Source: Tolumonas lignilytica
GTDB taxonomy: Bacteria > Pseudomonadota > Gammaproteobacteria > Enterobacterales > Aeromonadaceae
Reading direction: 5' to 3'
Assembly (NCBI RefSeq): GCF_000527035.1
Contig: NZ_AZUK01000001.1
Coordinates: 558,001-622,000 of the forward strand
DNA length: 64,000 nucleotides
This document shows positions 23,277 through 32,682 of this stretch, one piece after another. The translations under genes were made by a program, and so were the position numbers. The notes below the pieces were generated by a model. The model made no database searches. It had not been told where the DNA came from and was given only the letters and a program-made list of their open reading frames with translations. Positions within the stretch are counted from its first letter, which is position 1. Each line of letters starts with the position of its first letter.

Positions 23277-23291
23277 GTAACAAAACGTTAC
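23277..23291. promoter_or_regulatory. Possible auxiliary operator, AACGTT palindrome
   Basis: GTAACAAAACGTTAC is an imperfect palindrome with 5-base outer arms and an AACGTT core, just after the regulator's stop codon. Its core lies 66 bases before that of the first main operator. Confidence 0.4.
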
Positions 23292-23326
23292 GCAGCTCTC
23301 ATTTAATTTCTCTTTTTTGTTCTCAT

Positions 23327-23342
23327 TTTGCGTCTAATCACA
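23327..23342 (+). promoter_or_regulatory. Weak CRP-like site
   Basis: TTTGC-N6-TCACA has one perfect and one degenerate half of the CRP consensus and sits directly before the paired operators. CRP control would fit a sugar locus, but the match is weak. Confidence 0.3.
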
Positions 23343-23345
23343 AAT

Positions 23346-23380
23346 CCAAAACGTTTCGGTATTGATCCGAAACGTTTTGG
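23346..23380. promoter_or_regulatory. Paired LacI-type operators before the alpha-galactosidase gene
   Basis: Two 14-base sites, CCAAAACGTTTCGG (23346-23359) and its exact inverse CCGAAACGTTTTGG (23367-23380), each centred on the CG typical of LacI-family operators. Their centres are 21 bases apart, two helical turns. They lie 60 bases before the gene. Confidence 0.8.
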
Positions 23381-23440
23381 AATACCTTCCCGTCATCAGA
23401 ATTAGCTTTTCAACTTATTTCCTGGCGGAGTATTAAAACA

Positions 23441-25558
23441 ATGAAGGAAGACATCGTTCATCTGCATGGCAATACGTCTGACCTGATCATTCAGACCCAT
23501 CCTGTCGTTGAGATTTTGTATTGGGGCGACAACATCTCTGGCGTTGAAACAAACGCAATTCAAGCCATCAAACGCGCCATTCCAAATGGTCGTCTGGATG
23601 TTGATACACCGATGACCATAAGCCCGGAACAGGGCCGTGGTGTGTTCAGCAGCCCCGGGATGGAAGGTCATCGCCAAGGTTTAGACTGGTCACCGGTCTT
23701 TGAATTCAAAACAATTCAGCAAAATGGCAATAATCTGCTGATCACCACTGAAGATCAGAACGCAGGTTTGCGACTGGTTTGCGAACTGAACTTAGACCCC
23801 AAAACGGATGTATTGCAGCTTCGTCATACACTGACCAACCTGAAATCTGAAACTTATCAGGTTGATCGTCTGGCTGTGACCCTCCCCTTGCCGGAACGCG
23901 CGGAAGAATTAATGGCGTTTCATGGCCGCTGGGTTCGCGAATTCCAACCACACCGACTGAAAGTGAAACACGGAGGTTATCAGCAGGAAAATCGCCGTGG
24001 TCGTACCTCACATGAATATTTTCCAGGCTTTATGCAGGGAACTTCAGGTTTCAGCGAACAACAAGGCGAGGTCTGGGGTTTCCATCTGGCCTGGAGTGGT
24101 AACCACCGTTTGCGCACTGATGTAAAAACAGATGGTCGCCGTTTTGTGCAGGCTGAAGCACTCTATTTCTCCGGCGAAATGACACTGGCAGAAGGCGAAA
24201 GCCTCAGTACACCGTGGGTTTACGCCGCCTACAGTGCACATGGCCTGAATGGTATGAGTCATGCGTTCCACCAGTTTATCCGTCAGCAGATTGTGCACTT
24301 TCCTGACAATAAACCTCGTCCAGTACACCTGAACACTTGGGAGGGGATCTATTTTGATCATAACCCTGAATACATTATGCAGATGGCCAGTCGTGCCGCG
24401 GAACTAGGAGTCGAACGCTTCATCATTGATGATGGCTGGTTTAAAGGCCGTAACAATGATCTGGCTGCGCTGGGTGACTGGTATCTGGATACGAAAAAAT
24501 ACCCGAATGGTCTGGAACCTGTCGTGGCACATGTGCGCAATCTCGGTATGGAGTTTGGCATCTGGGTTGAACCGGAAATGATCAACCCGGACTCCGACCT
24601 GTTCCGCGCTCATCCTGATTGGTTGCTGGCTGTTGAGGGTTATCAACAACCGACCGGACGCTATCAATACGTGCTGGATCTGCAGAAACCACAGGTGTTT
24701 GATTATCTGCTGAAACGTTTAGATAGTCTGCTCAGCAGTTACGACGTCGCTTATGTTAAATGGGACATGAACCGTGAGATCGTTCAGCCCGGACACGATG
24801 GTTATGCGGCACTGGATGGACAAACTAAAGCGTTGTATGACCTGTTGGATGAGTTGCGGTCTCGTCATCCCAAAGTGGAATTTGAATCTTGTGCGTCTGG
24901 CGGCGGGCGAATTGATTTCGAAATACTGAAACGTACTCACCGCTTCTGGACTTCCGATAACAACGATGCGCTCGAACGCCAGCACATCCAGCGCGGAATG
25001 AGCTATTTTTTCCCACCCGAAGTCATGGGCGCTCATATCGGCGGACGCCACTGCCATTGTACCCGTCGTTCTCACAGCATCGGTTTCCGCGGCCTGACGG
25101 CATTGTTTGGCCATATGGGAGTAGAGCTCGACCCAGTGAAAGAGAGTGCCGAAGAACGTGCCGGTTTTACGCGCTACATTGCGCTGCATAAACAGCTACG
25201 CTCATTACTGCACAGTGGCAAGGTAGTGCGTATCGACCATCATGATCCCGCTTTGCAAATCAATGGCGTCATTGCACAGGATCAATCCAGCGCGGTGTTC
25301 CTGTTAAGCCAACTGGCCATGCCAACCTATACACTTTCTGGTTGTGCCCGTTTTGCCGGGCTTGATCCGAATAAAAACTATCGTCTCAAAGTCTTGGATC
25401 ACCCCGCCAGCCTGCGAACCGGCGGCGTAATGAAAAAGCTACCGCAATGGCTGGAGGAAGAGCTGACGCTCAGTGGCGCATGGCTAGCAAAAGCCGGGAT
25501 CGCCTTACCCGTCATGGACCCAGAAAGTGCATTGTTAATCAGATTGGACGCCGTGTAA
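23441..25558 (+). CDS. Alpha-galactosidase, glycoside hydrolase family 36
   Basis: Hydrolyses terminal alpha-galactosyl residues of melibiose, raffinose and related sugars. The 705 residues match GH36: an N-terminal beta-sandwich, then a barrel with DDGWFKGRNND, the nucleophile aspartate in YVKWDMNRE (about residue 440), CASGGGRIDF, and the acid/base aspartate in TSDNNDA (about residue 505). No signal peptide is seen, so the enzyme should be cytoplasmic and act on imported sugar. It heads a run with transport genes, behind LacI-type operators. Confidence 0.95.
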   Translation: MKEDIVHLHGNTSDLIIQTHPVVEILYWGDNISGVETNAIQAIKRAIPNGRLDVDTPMTISPEQGRGVFSSPGMEGHRQGLDWSPVFEFKTIQQNGNNLLITTEDQNAGLRLVCELNLDPKTDVLQLRHTLTNLKSETYQVDRLAVTLPLPERAEELMAFHGRWVREFQPHRLKVKHGGYQQENRRGRTSHEYFPGFMQGTSGFSEQQGEVWGFHLAWSGNHRLRTDVKTDGRRFVQAEALYFSGEMTLAEGESLSTPWVYAAYSAHGLNGMSHAFHQFIRQQIVHFPDNKPRPVHLNTWEGIYFDHNPEYIMQMASRAAELGVERFIIDDGWFKGRNNDLAALGDWYLDTKKYPNGLEPVVAHVRNLGMEFGIWVEPEMINPDSDLFRAHPDWLLAVEGYQQPTGRYQYVLDLQKPQVFDYLLKRLDSLLSSYDVAYVKWDMNREIVQPGHDGYAALDGQTKALYDLLDELRSRHPKVEFESCASGGGRIDFEILKRTHRFWTSDNNDALERQHIQRGMSYFFPPEVMGAHIGGRHCHCTRRSHSIGFRGLTALFGHMGVELDPVKESAEERAGFTRYIALHKQLRSLLHSGKVVRIDHHDPALQINGVIAQDQSSAVFLLSQLAMPTYTLSGCARFAGLDPNKNYRLKVLDHPASLRTGGVMKKLPQWLEEELTLSGAWLAKAGIALPVMDPESALLIRLDAV

Positions 25559-25574
25559 GCACACCTGTGCTTAC
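25555..25574 (+). repeat. Hairpin overlapping the alpha-galactosidase stop codon
   Basis: GTAAGCAC and GTGCTTAC form a perfect 8-base stem with a 4-base loop that includes the TAA stop. No T tract follows, so it looks like an mRNA-processing or stabilising element rather than a terminator. The gap of 141 bases to the next gene has no obvious promoter. Confidence 0.6.
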
Positions 25575-25699
25575 TTAAATCATCAAGACCTGTATACGGA
25601 GTAACGGCTGTACCGTAGCGGCTTCAGGTTAATAAGAGAGAAATCTCGCTAAGCATACCCAACGTCAAGAACGAAGGGGATAAAAACAAGGATAAGCGA

Positions 25700-27757
25700 A
25701 TGAAACAACACACATTCAAAATCAGCTTATTATCACTTTGCATTGCCAGTGTGGTTAGCATTGTTCCACACGCGTTTGCTGCTGAAGCTGAACCGTCCGC
25801 ATTACCGAAAGCACAACCCTTTCCTGGCCAGGGAAAGGCGATGTTATTGTCTCAAAAAGATCTGTTGGAATATAAGGCGCTACCTTCCTATTCAGAACCA
25901 GCCTGGGTTCACAAACTGGTTGAAGAAGGCAAATTACCCCCGGTTAAAGATCGTCTGCCAAAAGAACCAATGGTGTTTATGAGCAAAGGGATGCCAGATG
26001 GTCCAGGTGTTTACGGCGGCGCATTCCGTATGGTCAGCGGCGGACGCCCTGAAGGGTGGAACTATGACGCAGGGAAAAATTCAGGCTGGGGTGGCACTGA
26101 ATATACCGTTGCGGAATGTCTGACCCGTACCGGACCACTCACGACAATAAAGAAAGAAGAACAAACTCCGCTGCCTAACCTGGCCAAAAGCTGGGAATGG
26201 TCGCCGGATGGCAAGCAACTGACCATGCATCTGATCGAAGATGCAAAATGGTCGGATGGCAAGCCCTTCTCGTCTGATGATGTGATGTTCCTGTGGAATG
26301 ACAACATTCTGGATCCGCATGTGACAGCATGGGCGAATGCTGATACTTACGGCAACGGCACCACCCTTGAGGCACTGGACAAAAACACCATTCGCTGGAC
26401 CTTCAAAGAAGCACGTCCAACCCAATATCTCTACAGCATGGCCTTCTTCCGGATGTGCCCTGGCCCTGCTCATGTGTTGAAGCAGTTCCATCCTAAATAC
26501 AACAAAAACGCCACTTACAGCAGTTATGCCAATGCACTGCCGCCGGACAAAATGCCGGTTGTCACTATGGGTGCCTGGGTACCGGTTTATCATAAAGCGG
26601 ATCAGATGATTGTGCTGCGTCGTAATCCGTACTACTGGAAAGTTGACGAAAAAGGTCAGCAATTGCCTTACATGGATGAGTTGCGCTTCAAATTATCGAC
26701 CTGGACCGATCGCGAAGTGCAAACCGTGGCGGGTAATGCTGATTACGCGAACATGGAAAACCCGACCAACTACGTTGAATCAATCAAAAAATCGAAACAA
26801 GCAAACTCACCGGCACGACTGGATTTCAGCCCTCGTTTCTTAGGCTGGTCCTTATTTATGAATCTGTCTGAAGACGTCGGGGCAACAGATGAACGAGAAA
26901 AAGCCATCCGTCTGCTGAATCGTCAACTGAAATTCCGTCAGGCCATCAGTCATGCCATTGATCGCAATGCACTGGGTCAAGCGATGGTTCGTGGGCCGTT
27001 TGCGCGTCCTTATGCCGGGGGCCTCTATCCGGAAGGCGTCGTCAATGATGGCTCGGTGGTTTATTACGGTTACAACCCGAAACTGGCGAAAGAATTATTG
27101 GCCGATGTGGGCTTAAAAGACACCGATGGTAATGGCATCCTGAACTGGACCTCAGGCCCAATGAAAGGCAAGGATGTCGAAATCACCATGACCACGCCAG
27201 ACGGTCCCGGTGAAACATCACTGTCTGAAGGCTTAGTCTCCATGTTGCGTGAAGTCGGAATAAAGCTGATCCCCCGCCCGATGCAGGGAGCACAGGTTGA
27301 TGCGGCTTTAGGTGCCAGCACATACGACTTCTTCATTCGTCGTAATGACAACGAGTATATCCAGCCGATCCAACTGGCAGAAGCATTAGCCCCAGTGCAT
27401 GACCAGACCCCTTACTGGCATAAGGGCACCAAAGCGAAACCCCAAAATCTGCTGCCGTTTGAAAAAGATCTGGTGAGCTTGATTGACCAATTCCAACACG
27501 AATCGGATTTGAGCAAACAACTGGAAACTCTCAATCAGTACAACAAGGTGTTCACTCAGAATGTCTATAACGTCGGTCTGGTATCTGTTCCGGGTGCCTT
27601 GATCCTGAATAAACGCCTGAAAAACGTGCCGCCAGGAACCCCGATTATGAGTTTCCAATGGGCGGAAGACTCCATCATGCGTGAACGGATCTGGATCGAT
27701 CCTAAATCAGCGCCAGTTGAAGAACTGATGCCAGGTAAACTGCCTGACTATCAGTGA
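25700..27757 (+). CDS. ABC transporter periplasmic binding protein, family 5 (AgpA-like)
   Basis: A 685-residue solute-binding protein with a signal peptide of about 27 residues (ending AFA-AE). The fold signature is that of family 5 (oligopeptide/nickel type): YTVAECLTRTG, LAKSWEWSPDGKQLTMHLIEDAKWSDGKPFSSDDV and FRQAISHAIDRNAL. It is longer than typical OppA (~540). Although this family mostly binds peptides, the alpha-galactoside-binding AgpA of Sinorhizobium meliloti belongs to it, and the galactosidase neighbour makes that substrate likely here. Substrate is inference. Confidence 0.85.
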   Translation: MKQHTFKISLLSLCIASVVSIVPHAFAAEAEPSALPKAQPFPGQGKAMLLSQKDLLEYKALPSYSEPAWVHKLVEEGKLPPVKDRLPKEPMVFMSKGMPDGPGVYGGAFRMVSGGRPEGWNYDAGKNSGWGGTEYTVAECLTRTGPLTTIKKEEQTPLPNLAKSWEWSPDGKQLTMHLIEDAKWSDGKPFSSDDVMFLWNDNILDPHVTAWANADTYGNGTTLEALDKNTIRWTFKEARPTQYLYSMAFFRMCPGPAHVLKQFHPKYNKNATYSSYANALPPDKMPVVTMGAWVPVYHKADQMIVLRRNPYYWKVDEKGQQLPYMDELRFKLSTWTDREVQTVAGNADYANMENPTNYVESIKKSKQANSPARLDFSPRFLGWSLFMNLSEDVGATDEREKAIRLLNRQLKFRQAISHAIDRNALGQAMVRGPFARPYAGGLYPEGVVNDGSVVYYGYNPKLAKELLADVGLKDTDGNGILNWTSGPMKGKDVEITMTTPDGPGETSLSEGLVSMLREVGIKLIPRPMQGAQVDAALGASTYDFFIRRNDNEYIQPIQLAEALAPVHDQTPYWHKGTKAKPQNLLPFEKDLVSLIDQFQHESDLSKQLETLNQYNKVFTQNVYNVGLVSVPGALILNKRLKNVPPGTPIMSFQWAEDSIMRERIWIDPKSAPVEELMPGKLPDYQ

Positions 27758-27780
27758 ATCAGTAGATTGTAGTTATCAAA

Positions 27781-27806
27781 CTGGTCACCGCATAAGTGGT
27801 GACCGG
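27781..27806 (+). repeat. Intercistronic hairpin after the binding-protein gene
   Basis: CTGGTCACC and GGTGACCGG form a stem of 9 pairs (one G-T) with an 8-base loop, between the binding-protein stop and the first permease. No T tract follows. Such hairpins protect the upstream mRNA and allow the binding protein to be made in excess. Confidence 0.65.
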
Positions 27807-27826
27807 TCTTCAACAAGGAATGCATT

Positions 27827-28825
27827 ATGTTCGGTTTTATTATCAAGCGTTTACTGGCTGCAATCCCACTATTGCTCATCCTCAGTATGATCTCGTTTTT
27901 CCTGATCCAGGTTCCGCCGGGAGATTATGCCGATCGATTGAAAAGTCAGGCAATCACGATGTCAGGGATGAGCGAACAGGATGCGCAGAAAATGGCAGAT
28001 AGCTACCGCGCAGAACATGGCATGAACGCTCCGTTGCCTGTGCAGTATGTTCACTGGATTGGCAAAATTGTGACCAAGGGCGATTTTGGCGATTCATACA
28101 TCTATAACAAACCGATCAGCCAGTTGATTATGGATCGGTTGCCCATGACCTTGCTGATAGCCCTGATGTGTCATTTTGGCTCGACCGTGGTGGGAACCTT
28201 GCTCGGCATTTATGTCGCTACCCGCCAATACAGCATTGCCGACACCATAGTGACGATTTTTGCGTTCATCGGCATGACAACCCCCCGCTTTGTTCTGGCC
28301 TTAATCATGCTCTATCTACTGGTGTTCCATTTTGGCTCGACGAATGTCGCGGCATTATTTTCCCCGGAATACACCATGGCACCGTGGAGTCTGGCGAAAT
28401 TCGGCAACCTGCTGGTGCATATCTGGCCGGTCTTACTGGTCGCTATTTTTGGTGGTATGGCGCAAAACCTGCGTGTGATGCGTTCGAATATGCTGGATGT
28501 CATGCAAGCGCAATATGTTGAAACTGCCCGCGCCAAAGGGTTGTCACCGATGCGAGTTTTGTTTCGCCATATCGTACCGAATGCGCTGCATCCGATGATC
28601 ATGTTCCAGGGGGTGGCCCTGCCCTACATGATCGCCGGTGAGCTGGAAATTGCGATTGTCTTTGCCCTGCCAACTGTTGGCCCCTTGATTGTGCAGGCTA
28701 TGCACGACCAAGACGTTTTTGTCGTGGCCTCGTTTATGTTGATCCTCGCGGCAACCTTGGTGATCGGCAACCTGATTGCAGACGTGGTGCTGGCATTACT
28801 GGACCCTCGTGTCCGTCTGTCCTGA
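27827..28825 (+). CDS. ABC transporter permease, OppB type
   Basis: First inner-membrane subunit of the family-5 importer, 332 residues with about six hydrophobic segments. The N-terminus FIIKRLLAAIPLLLILSMISFFLIQ is the usual OppB/DppB beginning, and the cytoplasmic loop contacting the ATPase reads ARAKGLSPMRVLFRHIVPNALHP. Its RBS (AAGGAA) is close to the ATG at 27827. It is 16 bases from the second permease, with which it should form the pore. Confidence 0.92.
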   Translation: MFGFIIKRLLAAIPLLLILSMISFFLIQVPPGDYADRLKSQAITMSGMSEQDAQKMADSYRAEHGMNAPLPVQYVHWIGKIVTKGDFGDSYIYNKPISQLIMDRLPMTLLIALMCHFGSTVVGTLLGIYVATRQYSIADTIVTIFAFIGMTTPRFVLALIMLYLLVFHFGSTNVAALFSPEYTMAPWSLAKFGNLLVHIWPVLLVAIFGGMAQNLRVMRSNMLDVMQAQYVETARAKGLSPMRVLFRHIVPNALHPMIMFQGVALPYMIAGELEIAIVFALPTVGPLIVQAMHDQDVFVVASFMLILAATLVIGNLIADVVLALLDPRVRLS

Positions 28826-28840
28826 TAAGAGGATTTCATC

Positions 28841-29977
28841 ATGGAGAATACTATGCAGTCTGAAATCATTCTGGAACAAGATCCCCGGGAACGTCCTAAA
28901 AGCGTCGATGAGCGTTATCTCGCCTTGGTCTGGCGTCGCTTTAAACGCAACAAGCTGGCCCTCGTTTCGATGTGGATGATTGTGGCAATGTTAATGCTGG
29001 CCGTTTTCGCTTCGTTCTTTGCACCACAAGATCCGGCGGAACGCAGCAATGAAAATGTCTATCTGCCACCGCAATCGATTCATTTTTTCAGTGATGAAGG
29101 GTTTTCGATCCGCCCATTTGTCTATCCGTATGAAACCACATACGACCCGGAAACCTTTGAAGCCAAATACACGCAGAACACCGATAAAAAAGTGTATCTG
29201 CAATTTTTCAGCGACGGTTGGGAATATAATTTTCTGGGTATGACGTTTAAAACCCATCTGTTTTCAGCGCAGGATAATCAACACGTTTATCTGCTGGGCA
29301 CCGATGGTATGGGGCGCGATGAACTGAGCCGTATCTTCCACGGCATGGGCGTGACGTTGCTGATGGCCGGCCTGATCACCACCATCTGTGTAGTCATTGG
29401 TAGTCTGGTCGGGATCACCTCCGGCTATCTGGGCGGGAAAGCGGATTTGTGGATCCAACGTCTGGTTGAACTGATGCTGGCCTTCCCCGAATTGCCGCTT
29501 TATCTGTCTGTAATTGCCATTTTGCCCAAAACCGTCTCCCCCAAAACCACCTTTATCCTGTTTGTATTGCTACTGGGCTGTCTGAAATGGGCGCAGCTGG
29601 CGCGGGAAGTGCGCGGCAAAGCCCTGGTGTTACGTGAAATGGACTATGTGAAATCCGCCATTGCCGCGGGGGCATCGGATGGCCGTATCGTCGTGCACCA
29701 TATTCTGCCGAACGTGTTGTCACATGTCATTGTGGTTGCCACCGGCATGATCCCCACCTTTATTCTCACTGAAAGTTTCCTGAGTTTCCTAGGGGTCGGC
29801 GTGCAGCCACCGATGATCAGTCTGGGTCTGTTACTCAATGCAGCCCGCGATTATCAGGTGTTAGGTTCTTACCCTTGGTTGCTGGCACCGGTCGGTTTCA
29901 TTCTGGTTTCAGTATTAGTGTTCAACGCTGCCGGTGACGGTCTGCGTGATGCGGTTGATCCGTACTCAGGTCGTTAA
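28841..29977 (+). CDS. ABC transporter permease, OppC type, with enlarged periplasmic loop
   Basis: Second permease subunit, 378 residues, versus about 300 for OppC/DppC. The extra length lies between the first membrane segment (about residues 35-60) and the second (about 165), a polar stretch of about 90 residues (for example FVYPYETTYDPETFEAKYTQ) that should face the periplasm. The coupling loop reads AAGASDGRIVVHHILPNVLSHV. The ATG at 28841 and a second ATG 12 bases on are both possible starts. The loop may dock the large binding protein. Confidence 0.9.
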   Translation: MENTMQSEIILEQDPRERPKSVDERYLALVWRRFKRNKLALVSMWMIVAMLMLAVFASFFAPQDPAERSNENVYLPPQSIHFFSDEGFSIRPFVYPYETTYDPETFEAKYTQNTDKKVYLQFFSDGWEYNFLGMTFKTHLFSAQDNQHVYLLGTDGMGRDELSRIFHGMGVTLLMAGLITTICVVIGSLVGITSGYLGGKADLWIQRLVELMLAFPELPLYLSVIAILPKTVSPKTTFILFVLLLGCLKWAQLAREVRGKALVLREMDYVKSAIAAGASDGRIVVHHILPNVLSHVIVVATGMIPTFILTESFLSFLGVGVQPPMISLGLLLNAARDYQVLGSYPWLLAPVGFILVSVLVFNAAGDGLRDAVDPYSGR

Positions 29978-29991
29978 GCGAGGATTTTAAG

Positions 29992-31611
29992 ATGAATGAA
30001 CAAACCCTGTTAGTAAATGCAGAAAACATTCAGGTCGATTTCAAAACCGAAGGCGGTATTGCTCAGGCCGTACGTGATGTTTCCTTCAAAATCTACAAAG
30101 GCCAGACCGTCGCATTGGTCGGTGAATCCGGCTCCGGCAAATCAATCTCAGCCCGTGTGCTGATGAAACTGCTCCCCAAAAGTGCCATCGTCGGGAAAGA
30201 CACCCGGATCACCCTGCATGGTGAAGACATGAGCGCCTATAACGAACAGGACATGCGTAAAATCCGCGGGAAAAAAATCGGCATGATCTTTCAGGAGCCC
30301 ATGACTTCGCTGAACCCGATCTATACCGTGGGCGATCAGATCGGTGAAATTATCCGTGAACACAATCGCGCCATCACCAAACAAGAACTCCGCGAACAGG
30401 TACTCTCCTTACTTAAAGAAATGCAACTGCCGGATCCGGAAAAACGCATTGATCAATATCCGCATCAGATGTCCGGTGGCCAGCGTCAACGTGTCATGAT
30501 CGCCATGGCGCTGGCGAATAAACCCGACCTGTTGATTGCCGATGAACCCACCACGGCGCTGGATGTCACCGTGCAGGCAGAAATTCTTAATCTGCTGAAA
30601 CGGCTGCAGGAAAAATTCCACATGGGTGTGCTGTTAATCACTCACGATCTGACCATTGTGCGCAAATATGCCGACTGGGTCTATGTGATGCAGCATGGTC
30701 AAGTGGTTGAAAATAACGAAACCGAAAGTTTGTTTACCAACCCGACGCACGGTTACACGCAACATCTGCTGAACTCTGAACCCAAAGGCACCGCACCTGC
30801 CGTTCCCACTGATAATCCTATTATTCTGGAAGGCAAAAATGTACAGGTCTCCTTTGTCACTGAGCCTGGCAACTGGTGGTTACGCCGTCCAGAAAAACGA
30901 TTCGCGGCAGTGAAAGGGCTAGATCTGACGCTCCGCCGAGGTGAAACACTGGGGATCGTTGGCGAATCGGGCTCTGGCAAAACCACACTGGGTCACGCCA
31001 TTTTGCGGCTGTTAGAGTCAGAGGGAGAGCTTATTTACGATGGCATGACACTGCATGATCGCGATCGCAAGGCGATGCGACCACTGCGTAAACGCATGCA
31101 GATCGTATTTCAAGACCCCTTCTCTTCACTGAACCCTCGTATGACCGTGCGCCAGATCATTCAGGAAGGGATGATAATCAACAACATTGGCACCGATGCC
31201 GAGGATCGTGAACAACGTGCCATTCAGGCCTTACAGGAATCTGGGTTGGCCCCGTTTGCATTAGACCGCTTCCCGCATGAATTCTCTGGCGGACAACGTC
31301 AGCGCATTGCCATTGCGAAAGCCATTGCGATGGAACCTGAATTCATTTTGCTGGATGAGCCGACCTCCGCGCTCGATTTGTCAGTGCAGAACCAGATCAT
31401 CCAACTGTTACGACAATTACAGCAAAAACATCATCTTTCTTATCTGTTTATCAGCCATGATTTACGGGTAGTCAGAGCGTTATGCCACCGGATCATGGTG
31501 ATGCGACACGGAGATTTAGTCGAAATGGGCGATACCGTCACGGTGATGGATGACCCAAAAGAGGAATATACCCGACGACTGATCCGAGCCGCATTTGAGG
31601 TGGCCGCCTGA
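29992..31611 (+). CDS. ABC transporter ATP-binding protein with two fused ATPase domains
   Basis: Energises the importer. The 539 residues are two OppD/OppF-like domains in one chain: the first has [22 protein letters not shown] and [12 protein letters not shown]; the second (from about residue 280) has [31 protein letters not shown] and [12 protein letters not shown]. Both sites keep Walker A, signature and Walker B motifs. The gene lies 14 bases after the second permease, completing a binding protein, two permeases and one double ATPase. Confidence 0.95.
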   Translation: MNEQTLLVNAENIQVDFKTEGGIAQAVRDVSFKIYKGQTVALVGESGSGKSISARVLMKLLPKSAIVGKDTRITLHGEDMSAYNEQDMRKIRGKKIGMIFQEPMTSLNPIYTVGDQIGEIIREHNRAITKQELREQVLSLLKEMQLPDPEKRIDQYPHQMSGGQRQRVMIAMALANKPDLLIADEPTTALDVTVQAEILNLLKRLQEKFHMGVLLITHDLTIVRKYADWVYVMQHGQVVENNETESLFTNPTHGYTQHLLNSEPKGTAPAVPTDNPIILEGKNVQVSFVTEPGNWWLRRPEKRFAAVKGLDLTLRRGETLGIVGESGSGKTTLGHAILRLLESEGELIYDGMTLHDRDRKAMRPLRKRMQIVFQDPFSSLNPRMTVRQIIQEGMIINNIGTDAEDREQRAIQALQESGLAPFALDRFPHEFSGGQRQRIAIAKAIAMEPEFILLDEPTSALDLSVQNQIIQLLRQLQQKHHLSYLFISHDLRVVRALCHRIMVMRHGDLVEMGDTVTVMDDPKEEYTRRLIRAAFEVAA

Positions 31612-31645
31612 TCGAATAATCAAGCAGTAAATACCGGAGGAAAGT

Positions 31646-32647
31646 ATGTCGGATTATTTGCCGAACGAAGATCGTTATAGCCAGATGCATTATCGTCGTA
31701 GCGGCCAAAGTGGATTGAAGCTACCACGCGTCAGTCTTGGTCTTTGGCACAACTTTGGCGATACCGCCATTCAGGATTCTGCCCGCAACTTGATTCGACA
31801 TGCCTTTAACTGCGGTATTACGCATTTCGATCTGGCGAATAACTACGGCCCCCCACCCGGCTCAGCGGAAGAGAATTTTGGCAAGATCTTAAAACAGGAT
31901 TTTCGTTCCTTGCGGGATGAATTGATTATCTCAACCAAGGCTGGTTATCCGATGTGGAACGGCCCGTACGGGGATGGTGGCAGTAAAAAATATCTGGTGT
32001 CCAGTCTGGATCAAAGCCTGCAACGCATGGGATTGGACTATGTCGATATTTTCTACCACCATCGCCCAGATCCGAACACCCCACTGGAAGAAACCATGGC
32101 GGCGCTAGATCTGATCGTGCGTCAGGGTAAAGCCTTGTACGTTGGTCTTTCCAATTATCCGGCTGAATTGACCAAACGCGCCGCACAGATCCTGAAGTCA
32201 CTGGGCACGCCTTGCATCATCCACCAGCCCAAATATTCAATGTTTGAGCGCTGGGTAGAAAGCGGGTTGCTGGATGTGTTATCGGAAGAACAGATCGGCG
32301 GTATTGCGTTCTCGCCACTGGCTGGTGGCCTGCTGACCGACCGTTATCTGAATGGCATACCGGAAGATTCTCGCGCCGTTAAAGATGGTCGTTATCTGAA
32401 ACCGACCGATATCACTGAGGCTCGGATAAAGGTTATCGCAGAACTCAACCACATCGCTTACCTGCGTGGACAAAAACTGTCGCAGATGGCGTTGCAATGG
32501 GTGTTGCGTCAACCGGCAATCACGTCAGTATTAATCGGTGCCAGTAAAACCAGCCAGATTGATGATGCCGTAGCCGCCTTACACTGTGTCGAATTGAGTG
32601 CCAAAGAACTATCACGAATCGACGAAATACTCGCTGAACCGCATTAA
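31646..32647 (+). CDS. Aldo-keto reductase, YghZ/AKR14-like
   Basis: NADPH-dependent (beta/alpha)8 oxidoreductase of 333 residues. The catalytic tetrad is visible: Asp and Tyr in HFDLANNYGPPPGSAE, Lys in STKAGYPMWNGPYGDGG and His in IFYHHRPD. The closest match by eye is E. coli YghZ, an L-glyceraldehyde 3-phosphate reductase. A strong GGAGG site precedes the ATG, 34 bases after the ATPase gene. Its place in an alpha-galactoside operon suggests reduction of an aldehyde formed in sugar catabolism, but the substrate is unknown. Confidence 0.88.
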   Translation: MSDYLPNEDRYSQMHYRRSGQSGLKLPRVSLGLWHNFGDTAIQDSARNLIRHAFNCGITHFDLANNYGPPPGSAEENFGKILKQDFRSLRDELIISTKAGYPMWNGPYGDGGSKKYLVSSLDQSLQRMGLDYVDIFYHHRPDPNTPLEETMAALDLIVRQGKALYVGLSNYPAELTKRAAQILKSLGTPCIIHQPKYSMFERWVESGLLDVLSEEQIGGIAFSPLAGGLLTDRYLNGIPEDSRAVKDGRYLKPTDITEARIKVIAELNHIAYLRGQKLSQMALQWVLRQPAITSVLIGASKTSQIDDAVAALHCVELSAKELSRIDEILAEPH

Positions 32648-32682
32648 TCAACACTAATGCCTCGGCCTTGCAGGAGAGAATA

